From positions 12,221,001-12,285,000 of the forward strand of contig NC_081811.1 in the NCBI RefSeq assembly GCF_030704535.1: 64,000 nt of DNA. Reading direction: 5' to 3'. The notes beneath the pieces were generated by a model. It did not search any database. It was not told the origin of the DNA and was given only the letters and a program-made list of their open reading frames with translations. This document shows, piece after piece, positions 1 to 11,419 of this stretch. This stretch comes from Vitis vinifera (lineage: Eukaryota > Streptophyta > Magnoliopsida > Vitales > Vitaceae). The translations under genes were made by a program, and so were the position numbers. How positions within the stretch are numbered: position 1 is the stretch's first letter; each line of letters opens with the position of its first letter.

Positions 1-2339
1 CAAGGATCATCCATGGTAAGGAAGGGACCCTAAAGATTCCCCCTTTCTCAATTGTTTGTTACAAGTACTTACAAAGTTTTTAAGTAATTCTTGTTTTTTC
101 CCCTACAACTACTTTTCAATAGCTTTCTTTCCCAAAGTAAGATTCAAGAAAGAATTTTCAACTACATCCAACTTTCATTCTTTGATTCTTTCCACCTCAC
201 TTGCATTCCAAGGTTACGTCTTTGAGACTTGACGTTCGACACACTAGGTTTTTAAAGCTACAACCGCAACTCATATTTGGTGAGGTCACTCATTTTAAGC
301 CTTTGGATTCCACACATGAAATGATCATGGTGTGTCATATTAACTAGTTTTCTTCAATTTTGGTGATGATTACTCCATCCTTGGTTTTCTCTTTTCATCC
401 TTCGATTTCAGTGATGTCAATTGCCTCCTAGGTTTTCTTTTCCAAATGCTTCACATATGAAATAATTGTAGTGGTTATATGGATTCTTCATCTTATCACT
501 ACAATCGTTTTTGTTTGTATTATTTGTTTCTGGAACCTATAAATATATAGGATATTTCCATCATAGCTAAACATTTATCCTAGGGTTAATTTTTTTTTTC
601 TCAAATCATCATCAAAATAACTTTAACTTTAAGATTTATGAATTCTAGATTCGCCTAAATACTAATTTATTTATTCACATACGCACTTTTCTATTAATTG
701 TTTATTTTTCTTTGTGAAGCCAAAATAACAATTATATGCTAAGGAGAAGGAAAATATTTTGAAATAAAGCCCTTACCTTAAAACTTTCGCAAAAAGAGAA
801 AAGATAACATTTCCTCTTCACCTTAGATTTGAAATCCCAACTTTTTTGGACCTTTGTTCTCTACAATGTTTGAAAGTGTATTTATTCTTTGACTTTTGTT
901 CTCTACAACATTTGAAAGTGTATTTAGAATGTTGTAGAACCCCTCGGATATGGAGATTTTATTTTATTTTATTTATTTTTATTTTTTTTCTGGCCACCTC
1001 GAGAATGAGTCGTTCTTGGTCAGCCAAAGAGGACTGGAGGTGAAGGAAAAAACGGCGGATGAGTGAGCTGTTTTGGGCGGCCATAGGACTGATGGGTGAG
1101 CTGTTTTTAGGTTTTCGGGTGAACGAAAAAGGAAGAAAAAGGATTGCTTGTGAGGGTTTTTTAGGGGGTGACAGAAAAAAAAAACAAAAAAACAAAAAAA
1201 AACAAAGAAAAGATATCTAGAGAGAAAAACGGAGGAAGTAGGAGAGGGATTTTCAATTCCGGATGAGATGAAGCTGAAAAGGGGAGTAGCAGCACATGTA
1301 TGTTTTCAATAACTTGCCTATTCTTTCTTTTTCACATGGTTGGATTAATTTTCTGCATATACCGGTACTCTATTTTGATGGTTGAATGTGAGCATTAAAA
1401 GCTTTTGGTATATATATATATATTTACGGAATATGAGTTTTTCGGGATGCATTTTATGTTTGATTCTTAACCCATTTCCTTCGCTCACTGAACCCATCAT
1501 CATATCAAACCACCTTCAGCTTATCTTCTACCCATTTCCCGATCAACCCAGCCGCTCCTAGCTGCCCTTTTCTCCACCATAGTCATTCATTTTCCATCCA
1601 GGCGCCAACGAGATCCATTTCGCCATAAATCGCCACTACAGATTGCTTCCACAAATCACCATAAATCACACTGTATTCGTCGAAAATCGCCGACCCATTT
1701 CGCTAAAGCATTTGTGGGTTTTCTGGAAGCTGTGGCGGAGGAGACTAAAGTCGATGACTAGTCTAGTAACAACGAGGATGGTGACGATGAAGATGAAGAT
1801 CTTGGTGGCTTTGCCCATGTAATACATTGTGGTTTCCTCAGCTTGGGATCGGAGAATCCAAGAAAGGAAGTGGAAGTGGGCAGCTTACACTTACAACCAG
1901 GTTTCAGTTCATGGCGCTTGGTGAGAAGAAGAAGAAGAAGAAGAAGAAGAAGAAACCGATGATGAAGAATGGGGATTCATTTAAAGGTTCTGATGCGGTG
2001 TCATTTTAGTGGAGTGTGTGATGGCATGTGAAGCACAATAAGGGAGAGAGTGGAAGTACCTTTGCCAAATAAAGTTTGGTGTTTTTTACTTGTAGTTGTA
2101 GAAACCCATTCAAGTAAATGCCCCTAGCTTTTACCATAATTACTATGCACCCACTTTTCCTTTGCTTTGTTGTCTTTTCATTGTTACAGTTCGGAATAAA
2201 CTTGGTTATAGAAAAAAATAATAATAATTATCTATAAGATTAAAATCTTGCTTTTAATAAAATTTTAATAAGTAAATCCAATTTAATAAAAATAATTTCA
2301 ATTAAAAAGACGTTAATAAGAAAATATGGAGAATTATTT
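1..2339. other. AT-rich intergenic stretch without a convincing gene
   Basis: No ORF here has a recognisable domain. A less AT-rich patch at about 1500-2010 reads as acidic and lysine-rich peptide in several frames with stops, so it may be the relic of a coding exon, but I cannot name a family. A GAA/AAG microsatellite occupies about 1924-1954. A short direct repeat (about 40 bp unit, TTTGAAAGTGTATTTA core) lies at about 855-930. Confidence 0.5.
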
Positions 2340-2394
2340 TATGTCAAATTCAAAATTTCAGTTTTCACATTTAATTATTTATTATTATTATTAT

Positions 2395-3568
2395 TGAGAA
2401 AACAAAGGCTATGCTTAGTTAAGAAAAACACCTAAAAGGGGGGGTGAATTGGGTTTTTTTAAATCTTTTCAATCACAACAAATTTAAACAAAATATAAGC
2501 AAAGTAAAGAGATAGAGTTTAGAGAATTCAAACTCGAGTTTATAGTGATTCGGCACTTCCTTGCCTACGTCCACTCTCCTCAACCTCCTAACCGAGTGAG
2601 GGTTCCACTAACTTGAAGCTTCAACCAAGCTTCCAATCTTCTTACACTTGGATTCCGGCTCCAATGGGCTCTTACACAACCTCTTCAAGATTCAACCCTC
2701 TTGAAGGCTTTAACACTCAGATTGTTACAAGATATAATCACTCAACCTAGCTTAAAGATGGCTCAAATACAAGACAAAGCTAGGATGACAAACAAGAGTG
2801 CACTAAAGGATATGCAAGTGGTGATTTAATGCACAATGAAAGAAATGAGAGCTTTTTGATCAAGAACAGGTAGGTAGGCTTTGAATGCAAGTGTTCTCTT
2901 GTCAATAAATGAAGTGGAGCTCTCAATTTATAGGTTTCTAAGCTCGAGAGTCAAAAACAGAAAAAGGTAATCTCGTCCGATCGAGCTAGGGGTCAACCGG
3001 TTCACTAGCCGTTGGAGCATTTAATGCATGACAGGTTACCGTTGCCTCAACCGGACCTCGACCGGTAAGAAAATTACCTTGACCGGGAAGAGAAGGCTAC
3101 TGGGAGAGAGAGAATGTTTTTGACCTTCCTCGACCGGACGACCACAACCAGTCGATCGGTTGGCCATAGCCTCGACCGGTTGAGCCTTTTTGGCCCCGAA
3201 AACCTATTTTTTGATTCCTTTCTTTTCTAACACTGAGGCAAGGTCTTTAGGTAAATTATTAAGCCAATTATAAAACATTTTACCTAAGGTACATTAGTTA
3301 AAAACTCAGGTTTTAATGAAATTGACGTTTTAAATAATAAATCGAGTTTTCATAGATGCATGAAACGTATGAAAATCCTAAGTGCACTCATGCATTCATC
3401 TTACATTAGTTTCCTATGATCACAAGTCTTTCAAGCGTCTCGATATTCATTTGGTCCTTTGATGAATTTTCGAGTTTATACCTGAGATTCTTAAACATTA
3501 AACCAATTAGTCAATTAACCATGGTTTGTTATCATCAAAACCCGATTAGGAGAACCCTTGGGCTAACA
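2395..3568 (+). mobile_element. LTR-like dispersed repeat inserted in an ATT tract
   Basis: The block begins TG and ends CA and is flanked on both sides by ATTAT, as expected of an LTR with a 5-bp target duplication. Because the target is an ATT repeat, the duplication is weak evidence. It contains a run of seven Gs (CACCTAAAAGGGGGGG region, about 2430) followed by GTGAATTGG, and several CGACCGG motifs at 2990-3190. There is no coding capacity. Related headers recur at about 22455 and 26625, which marks it as a high-copy family. It splits an AT-rich minisatellite whose pieces lie on both sides. Confidence 0.5.
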
Positions 3569-3616
<48 letters not shown>

Positions 3617-3631
3617 GTTATTATTATTATT
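3569..3631. repeat. (ATT)n microsatellite
   Basis: An uninterrupted ATT run with one interruption lies directly next to the right end of the preceding repeat element. Confidence 0.95.
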
Positions 3632-3639
3632 GTTTTCAC

Positions 3640-4560
3640 ATTTACTTAATTATTATTATTATTATTATCATTATTATTTATTTATTTATTTATTTTTAAA
3701 TTCCATTATCAAGTAATTCTTCAAAATCCCAATTTCCAAAATTCCAATTTTCACATTTATTTATTTAATTATTGTTAATTTTCGTTATTATTATCATTCT
3801 ATTTATTTATTTTTAAAATTTTCATCTTTAAATAACTCTTCAAAATTCCGATTTCCAAATTTAATTCCCAATTTCCAAAATTTCAATTTTCACATTTATT
3901 TATTTAATCATTATTATTTTTGTTATTATTATTATTATTCTATTTATTTATTTATTTATTTTTAAAATTCCATCTTTAAATAACTCTTCAAAATTCCGAT
4001 TTCCAAATTTAATTGCTAATTTCCAAAATTCCAATTTTCACATTTATTTATTTAATCATTGTTATTTCGCTATTTTTATTATTCTATTTATTTATTTTTA
4101 AAATTCCATCTTTAAATAATTTTTCAAAATTCCGATTTCTAGATTTAATTCCTAATTTTCAAAATTCCAATTTTCACATTTATTTATTTTTAAAATTTTA
4201 TCCTTAAATAATTCTTCAAAATTCCGATTTCCAAACTTTATTCCCAATTTCCAAAATTCCAATTTTCACATTAATTTATGTAATCATTGTTAATTTCACT
4301 ATTATTATTATTTTATTTATTTATTTATTTTTAAAATTCCATCTTTAAATAATTCTTCAAAATTCAGATTTCCAAATTTAATTCTCAATTTCCAAAATTC
4401 CAATTTTCACATTTATTTATTTAGTCATTATTATTTTATTTATTTATTTATTCATTTAAAAAAAATTCCATCTTCAAATTTAATTTCCCAAATTCCAATT
4501 CTTAAATTTAATTTTCAAAACTTCAATCTTTAAATAAATTTCAAAACTCTAGTTTTCTTC
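3640..4560. repeat. AT-rich minisatellite array
   Basis: About six or seven units of roughly 90-150 bp. Each contains a segment like AATTCCAATTTTCACATTTA followed by TTTATT runs, ATT runs and CATCTTTAAATAA. The same unit is visible at 2340-2394, left of the inserted element, so the array was once continuous. No coding potential. Confidence 0.8.
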
Positions 4561-5400
4561 TTAATAGTTTTAATTTCACTCCAATTGTCAAATATTTTTT
4601 CTATTCTACATCTTTTCATCCTTTATTAGGGTTTTCTGTTGCTAAAAATCCCGTTTTTAAATAAAGTTGCCGTAATTCTCATTTTGGTATGCAGTTGCAC
4701 AAATTTTCTTCGATTTTCAAATAATTTTCTGTTTCCCTTGATTTTAAATAAGCAATAATGAATTTTTCATAATTCCAAAATAATGGAATTTGTGAGTCTA
4801 ATTCATGCAAAATAAATTGGGCTTTGGTGGGGGTCGTACATTTGAGTTTACTCTTCTTCTGATTGTCAACTATTATGCTTAATGAATATTGCTTGATCTT
4901 TGTCGTACTCTTTGATATGCATGTGATGATTTTATACTTAAGTTAACCTTGTTTCCATGATAGTGCACTATTACTTGCTGCCAAGGTACACTAACATTCC
5001 CACTTTGCTTATTCTCATACATGATTCATTTTATTATTCGATTATTTCATTGGTATCCCTTGATTTCCTTTCAATTGACACATATGTCTCATCTTATTTA
5101 GTAGAGACCCATTTTTAATGGGCTTAGATGAGTGTTATGGTCTTTCACCGCACCTTCTCAATAAGTAACCTGACCCCTAGACCCAGACTCGGTTTTTCAC
5201 AGGCCTGTTTTTCCTTCAGGAGTCACACTTAAGGTTTTTCTTTCTTATTTTGTTATTCCCTTAAAAAATAAAATAAAAGTAAGTGGTGACTCCAAGTCTT
5301 TTCCTAAGAATCAAATTTTTACCAAATAAAAAAAAAAAACGAGTTTTGTCATCGAGTGGGAACGCATCGAGCGAAATACGAGGTCCACAAACGTGTTTTA
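4561..5400 (+). mobile_element. LTR 3' tail fragment
   Basis: The stretch 5140-5400 contains AATAAGTAACCTGACC, a TTCAGGAGTCACAC block, GGTGACTCCAAGTC at about 5285 and a terminal GAGGTCCACA. The same order recurs inverted at 7480-7800 and, more distantly, at 36880-37221, where it is the end of a solo LTR. I see no start (TGTAGACC type) nearby, so this is a truncated piece. Confidence 0.6.
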
Positions 5401-5689
5401 AGGTTTTTATTCTGACTTATAGTCCAAAATTAAAGCCATAGGGCTTTAAACTCACGAGGCCTAAAATTTAAGCCTATAGACCAAAAATTATATTTTTAGG
5501 CTAACTTGGCTCTTAGGTGTTACATAAATCATGAGGAATATAATGTTATTATTGCCACAAAAAAAAAGACAAAAAAACAACTTAAAAATAGAGAAAATGA
5601 TTAATTTTTTTAGACAAATTTTTTCATTAAAAATTTTAAAATATAGGGCATTCAGCCATGTTTTTAGATGCTTGTTTTTAAATCATGTT

Positions 5690-5990
5690 TTAAAGATAAG
5701 GAATAAAAATAGTTTTTATTATTTTATAGAAGCAAGAGTGTTTGGAAAGTTGTCTTTAAAAATAAAAGACAAAAAACTTATTTGTATAAGTTGTTTTAAA
5801 AATAATTTTTATGTTTTGATTTTGTGAAAATATTATAAATTTAATTGATATAATATTAATTAAATTTAATTCAAGTCTTATTAAAATGAAAATAATTTTA
5901 TAATTGAAAATAAATTTAAAACAAATAGTTTTTAATAAAACATGAATAATAATATTGTAATAAAGTTATAAATTATATTTTTTTATAAAA
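5690..5990 (+). repeat. Dispersed AT-rich repeat, copy A
   Basis: About 300 bp running from AAAGACAAAAAACTTATTTG through TTTGTGAAAATATTATAAAT to a TAATATTGTAATAAA segment. It aligns in order with 12975-13245, so both are copies of one non-coding repeat. No TIR or target duplication was identified. Confidence 0.7.
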
Positions 5991-7479
5991 AAATATACTA
6001 TTTCAGTATATGTTAAAAATATTAGGATATTAACATCTTCCTAATTTTTTAAAAATGAATAATAATTTAAAAATAATAATAGTTAATAATATGCTTTAAA
6101 ATGAATGATGAAAAAAGTTCAATTTTTTTAACATGGAAATGAATCAATTTTTTCATTACATGGATATATTTAGTACTCAATTATGAAAATAATATTCTAT
6201 AATGTTTTAATTCAATCTACAACTCCCTTGACCAGTTTTTTGAATTCCAAATTATTTTAAAAAAATAAAAAGTTTGTTAAATAATTTAAATATAATTAAT
6301 TATTTCTTACCTAATTCATAATACATCATTTGTCATTTTTTTTATAGTGATTACATCTATTTTTGGAGTTCTAAATCATTTTAAAATTGTTAGACCCATT
6401 AATAAATTCAATACAAAGTTTTGGTTGATTTGAAGTTTATTTTCCAAGTAAGAAAATTTATAAAAATATAATTGTTTATAGAAAAAAATATAATATAGTT
6501 ATTATAAACTAGTCTTTATCCATAAATTTTATGTATTAATGAGTTTATTATTTGAGTTTCAAATTATTTTTAAAAATTACTGGATTTATTAATAAATACA
6601 ACATATTAAGTCTTATTCAACTTGTAGTTTTTTTGCTTAGTTAAAAAAAATTGGAAAATAATGTTTCTATATAAAAGAGAAACAATATGTAAGAATATAG
6701 TTTTTTTCCTTTGTTTTTTTGTTTTTTTTTTTGGGTACAAAAACATTTGTCTTATTTACTTTTAACTAGAAAAGTTTTTCTTTTAGGAAACAAAACTTTG
6801 AAAAATTATCTTTTATTCAATGTTTCTTTTTATTGATTTAAATGTTTTTGTTAGTATTTTTTTAAAAAAAAATTTATTATAGTGACAAAAATTTATTATT
6901 TTTAGTCCACCATAATCAAATAATTTGTTTTATTTTGAAAAATTGTTATGTCGTAATTGATGTTTGTTTATTGATCAAATTTCTTTCTTTTTTTCTTTTT
7001 TGTAAATATTTTTCAAAATTTTCTTGTAATCATAAAAATGATTATTTTTAATTTTTTTTGTCAATATAAATGTTTGTATATTCTTTTAACATAAATGTTT
7101 ATATATTCTTTTGTGATGAAAAGTTCTTAGTTTATTATAATATTTCCTTTTTGTAATTAGATTATATGTCCTTTTTGTAATTTACTAATATTAAAAGGAT
7201 TTTTACACTTATGCAACACATTATGAAAAACACACTTATAATCAGTTTTCGAGATTATCATAAAAGTGTATTTTCATAGAAATATTGTATAAAAAAAGAA
7301 AAAAGAAACACTTCTAATAAAAACAATTCTATTAGAAGCATTGCCAAAAACACTTTATTTTCTTGTATGGGCAAAATTATTAAGTATAATGATCCGTTTT
7401 CAATTAGTACTCATATTATAAAATTTGTGTAATATAAGTACAATTATGCAAAATAAACTTGTACTATTATGGACTCCAC
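5991..7479. other. AT-rich intergenic sequence
   Basis: Homopolymer-rich AT sequence with no gene, RNA or intact element that I can support. Confidence 0.6.
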
Positions 7480-8060
7480 ATTTCGGCTTATGCGCTTTCT
7501 ACTTGATGACGAACTCGATTTTTATTTTGAAAATGATTTATTATTATCTTTTAAAAAATGACTTGGAGTCGCCACTTATTTTTGTTTTATTTTTAAAAGA
7601 TAAACAAAATAAAAAAGAAAAACTCTAAGTGTGACTCCTTATTTGGAAAATGTGGTTTGTGAAAACCAAAAATGGGCTCGGAGGTCAGGTTACTTATCGG
7701 GAAGATACGGTAAAGACTGTAGCACCCCTCTAAGTTCCAAAAGTCGGGTCTCTACCAATAAAATGAAGCAATCACAGAAATTGATGAGGGAATCAATGAA
7801 TACTCAGAGTGATCATGTATATATGAGAATCTAAACATGAATATAGAAAGACCAGAATAGAAATAGATGCGTATCTGGGTAATGATCCTCAATGTGCTAT
7901 CAAGAAGTGAGATTAGTGCACAATTAAGGAATAATTTTGAGCATGTGATAGAGCAGAATAAAATCAATCATGTATGACAATTAAATCAATCAATCAATTA
8001 TAAAATCACTTGTATTGGGTACCCACCAAAGCTCATTTTATTTTTGAGTAAATTAATTTC
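7480..8060 (-). mobile_element. Inverted LTR tail fragment
   Basis: Read on the minus strand, this gives the order GATAAGTAACCTGACC, GGAGTCACAC, AAGTGGCGACTCCAAGTC, the same as 5140-5310 on the plus strand. It is a second truncated LTR of the same family in opposite orientation. No coding region remains. Confidence 0.6.
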
Positions 8061-8379
8061 GTAAGTTCTATAATTAAGAATTACAAAAATAAATTCACAA
8101 TTATTTTAAAACATTTTAAAAATCAAAGAAATTTGAAAGTGGCTTGCCGGAAAGAAAATGGTGACCAAATTTTATTGACAACAAGATGTTGGTATTTAAA
8201 AACTCTAAGATGGAAATTTTGATGACTCGAAATCATTTAAAAACCAAAAATTGGAAAATCATTTGAAAACGGGGTTAGGAAATTATTATTTTGAAATCAC
8301 AGGGAAGGGATTTGAAAGGAAGTGACACGTGGCATAAGGGTGGCCATGCTAGGGTGGCCATGCTAAGGTGGCCATGTAG

Positions 8380-8535
8380 GAATTCTGCTATCTGCTCAAA
8401 GTCCTTCTCGACCAAACTCCTCGAAGTCATGGCAGGAGCGCCAATGCGTACACCTCCAGGAGCCAAGGCACTGTTGTCACCAAACACAGCATTCTTGTTC
8501 ACTGTAATGTTGCACAGATCACAAAGTTGTAGGTG
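8380..8535 (-). pseudogene. Serine hydroxymethyltransferase C-terminal fragment
   Basis: The minus-strand frame reads [16 protein letters not shown], then [16 protein letters not shown], then [14 protein letters not shown]. This is a signature stretch near the C-terminus of plant serine hydroxymethyltransferase, the PLP enzyme converting serine and tetrahydrofolate to glycine and methylene-THF. Only about 50 residues are present; the PLP lysine domain and the rest are missing. It follows the GH9 fragment directly on the same strand, so the C-terminus of that endoglucanase has been replaced. It is a captured or retroposed fragment, not a working enzyme. Confidence 0.8.
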
Positions 8536-9600
8536 AGGTGGTCTACCTGGACAGTCAACAGGTGGTCCCATTCTCGTGGATTGACACAATGGATGCTCCT
8601 CTGTGATGAACCTGCTGCGGAAAACTCGACCCATACCCCACCATGTAACTCATACCCTTAGGGTTCTTCCCAAGTATGTAATCCACCTGTGAACGGGCGA
8701 ATGAGATGATGTCGTCAGGAGATATGGAACCAGCAGGGCAGTTGAGGCTGTCCTTGGCAGCAGAAAGGGAGTCGGAGTAGGAGGCTGTGAGGAATAAAGC
8801 CGAGGTGGTGTACTGAAGATTGTTGAATGGATCTCACCACAATACCCCTGCATTAGTTTTCTTGACGTTGTTGCTTCCTTGCAGGATTACGTTGCAAATG
8901 AACTGCTCTCCCTGATTCTTATAGTTTCCCCAGTTACCATCGTTTGGAGCTTTCCCCTTCAAAATAAGCTTGGCGACGGGGACTTGGGCTCCAGAGTACT
9001 TGTCATCCCAAGAAAACATGGTTCTGGTACCACCTGTGTTTTCGGAACAACTAAGATAATCTGAGTAGGTTTTATCATTTGTGGCGCGGTACAGCCATGC
9101 AGCTGCCCACAACAGTTCATCCTGAAATCCGCTGCTAGAGTAGGAGTGCGCTGATACATGCCTTGGTGACTGTTTGCGAAATCAAATAACTGCTTGGCAT
9201 GGTCTAAAAGTTGGGAGGAATAGTCAGGATCTGATTTACTAAAGGCAATGGATGCAGCAGCAAATGCGACCGCAGTTCCTCCGGCAAGGTCCGAACCCGG
9301 GTGCTGCTCATCGATCTTGTAAGAAGTTCTAGGCGTGGTCATGTCTTCGGGTCGTTCCCGGCATGCATGATCTGCATCACCATTTCCAACTTGGCCGTAT
9401 AGAACATTAGCCTGCGGGTGAGCTTTTATGGAGTAGTCTGTCTCCCATTTAATGGCGGCAAGAGCATTGTCCAGTTCCTTCTTGGCTGATGGACGTGACC
9501 CGAAGTCAATAACACTCCATGAAATCATCGTCACTGTAAATGCTTGGGGAAATCCAAACTTCACGTTGTCTCCAGCATCACCGCATAGCTCATCAAATAA
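8536..9600 (-). pseudogene. GH9 endo-1,4-beta-glucanase pseudogene (truncated, frameshifted)
   Basis: Minus-strand reading starts at [15 protein letters not shown], the N-terminal catalytic-Asp block of glycosyl hydrolase family 9. It continues through [32 protein letters not shown] and [16 protein letters not shown]. The frame shifts at about 9140, and the next frame gives [35 protein letters not shown] and an in-frame stop at about 8830. Then come [35 protein letters not shown] and HHRGASIVS. The C-terminal catalytic Glu region is absent. About 320 residues run without any intron, although family members usually have several, which suggests an mRNA origin. Secreted cell-wall enzymes are the normal role; this copy cannot encode one. 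Confidence 0.85.
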
Positions 9601-9639
9601 TTCCACAGCCCAATCGAACACCCACAGTACAACGTCACC

Positions 9640-9940
9640 GCGAAGGTGGTGTTGGTGAAGTACTTCTTCGTATAAGGCTCACAGGAGCAGTTCTCTTTGA
9701 CGAGGACATAGTTGAGGTCGGTCGCTTCAACGGTGGGGTCCTTGGGGAGGATGTCGTACATGGACTGGATCAGAGCGAGAGTCTGATTATGGGTGGACTT
9801 GAAGGCCAAGAAAGGAGGTGCAGAGGCGAGACGTGTCTGTGCAGTTCATGGGTGTGGTGGGTAGCGAATGTACAGAGACCATTAGAAATACGAAGAAGAA
9901 CAAAGAGACGGAGAGAGTGGCGAAGAGGGATGACGGTACA
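9640..9940 (-). pseudogene. LysM receptor-like ectodomain N-terminal fragment
   Basis: On the minus strand a hydrophobic leader (TLSVSLFFFVFLMVSVHS) precedes PMNCTDTSRLCTSFL. After a one-base shift at about 9808 it continues AFKSTHNQTLALIQSMYDIL and [16 protein letters not shown]. The pattern of a signal peptide, clustered cysteines and C-S-C fits the N-terminus of plant LysM-type receptor proteins as I remember them; the family call is tentative. The segment ends abruptly and runs into the GH9 fragment at about 9600-9640, where about 20 codons match neither family. It appears to be the 5' third of the chimera. Confidence 0.45.
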
Positions 9941-10000
9941 GGAGTCACGGGTGGAAAAAAAAAAAAGAGGAGGGAACAAAATCCATAGATATGACTCAAA

Positions 10001-11080
10001 CACCCAAAGGAAAACAAAGAAAGGAACTGTATCATTCTTAAATAAATTTCACATAAAGAACCAAGAACAGATTCGTTAGACATAATCACAGCAATCCAAA
10101 GAAAATCAATAGCAATCAGTGTGTAGTCTAGTAAAACACCTCTTTCCTGCGAGACCAGATGGGTATCAAGTTGCTCTACTTCACTCTTTCTGCTCCATAC
10201 CCTCTGTAGCTTACTCCGTTTCTCTCATTTTCTCCACCCACAGCCTGCTCTTTCTCTATTCCTTTATATTCTCTCAAGCTATCTTTTTCTCCCACAGCCT
10301 TGTTCTTTCCTCAGCTCAAGAACACTCACAGCTCACCCCAAAAAAAAAAAAAAAAAAAACTCCAGAGCCCTACCTCAAAAACGCACCTCTCCCCTCCTCG
10401 TCCAGACTTGCCCCTCAAGAAAGAATCTTCTGCTGAAAATATCTCCTCCCCAGCACCCGCCTCCAAACGCACCTTCTCCTCTCTGCCAGAATATCCTCTC
10501 TCTCATCCGCTCCTCCTCTGAAAAATCAGCAACAAAATCACCACCCAAATAACGGCCTGCAGCTTTTTCCATCACCCAGGTCCTCCTCTTCAATATTCTC
10601 TTTACAGGTGTCGTATTTTGATTGGTGTATGCAAACTACCATTTGCTTCCTCACCAGCCACCCAGGAGGTGACACGTGGCTCGCCAGGATTTCTCCACCT
10701 GGCAAGAAGTATGACCTGCAGAAAAAGAAAAAAAAAAATATCAAATTGAATTTTTGAAAAACATGCATATATTAAAAAAAAAATTGGTTGTTAACAGAAT
10801 ACCCGATCATCAGAGTGAGACTTACAAAAAAAAAAAAATGGTTAGTCCCTAATGTTCCTTACATGTTGGGAGGCGGAATCATAGCCAATCTAATAACATA
10901 ATAGAAGTCAATAACTATATGGATTTTCATATCATCATTACTCTCACTAAGAGTAACAAGAGTCAACATTTTTTCTCTTGCGAGCTAGAGCCAAATAACC
11001 AAAATGTACATGAAGGCAACACTGTAGTCAAATAAAAAATAATTTCCAATTTTAATTCCTCAACTTTATCTAAACATATA

Positions 11081-11111
<31 letters not shown>

Positions 11112-11419
11112 CATAATCCCTTTACATAAGGCACAATATAGAAATTTCCTGTGATCACATAAGAGATTTAAAGAATCCTTTAAACTATAATTCTGATAAA
11201 TATTATACTTTTAGGTATGCATTTTTTTAATTTAACCCCACAATAGTCATATGAAAATTCAAATTAATTAACGTCCGAGTTTCCATAGTACAAGGAATAG
11301 ACATGATCACTTGTACAACTAAACTATAACAATCCATAATCCATAATCCATTGATGAATGGTCCATGATTAATGGAGAAAGAATTTAAAGAAAAACAAAT
11401 AACACATTGCCTAGTTTTG
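10001..11419. other. Intergenic, CT-rich then AT-rich
   Basis: The stretch 10120-10600 is CT-rich with an A run at about 10340-10360 and could be an old promoter or 5' leader, but no ORF is convincing. GTGACACGTGGC, a G-box/ABRE-like motif, occurs at 10669-10680. An AT microsatellite lies at about 11080-11098. The 3' flank of the minus-strand gene at 11420 ends here. Confidence 0.5.

Noticed and set aside
1827..2009. Lysine-rich ORF
   Set aside because: The lysines come from a GAA/AAG microsatellite; surrounding frames are broken and no family is recognised.
9540..10079. 179-codon plus-strand ORF
   Set aside because: It is antisense to the LysM-like/GH9 fragments and low in complexity, with no recognisable domain.
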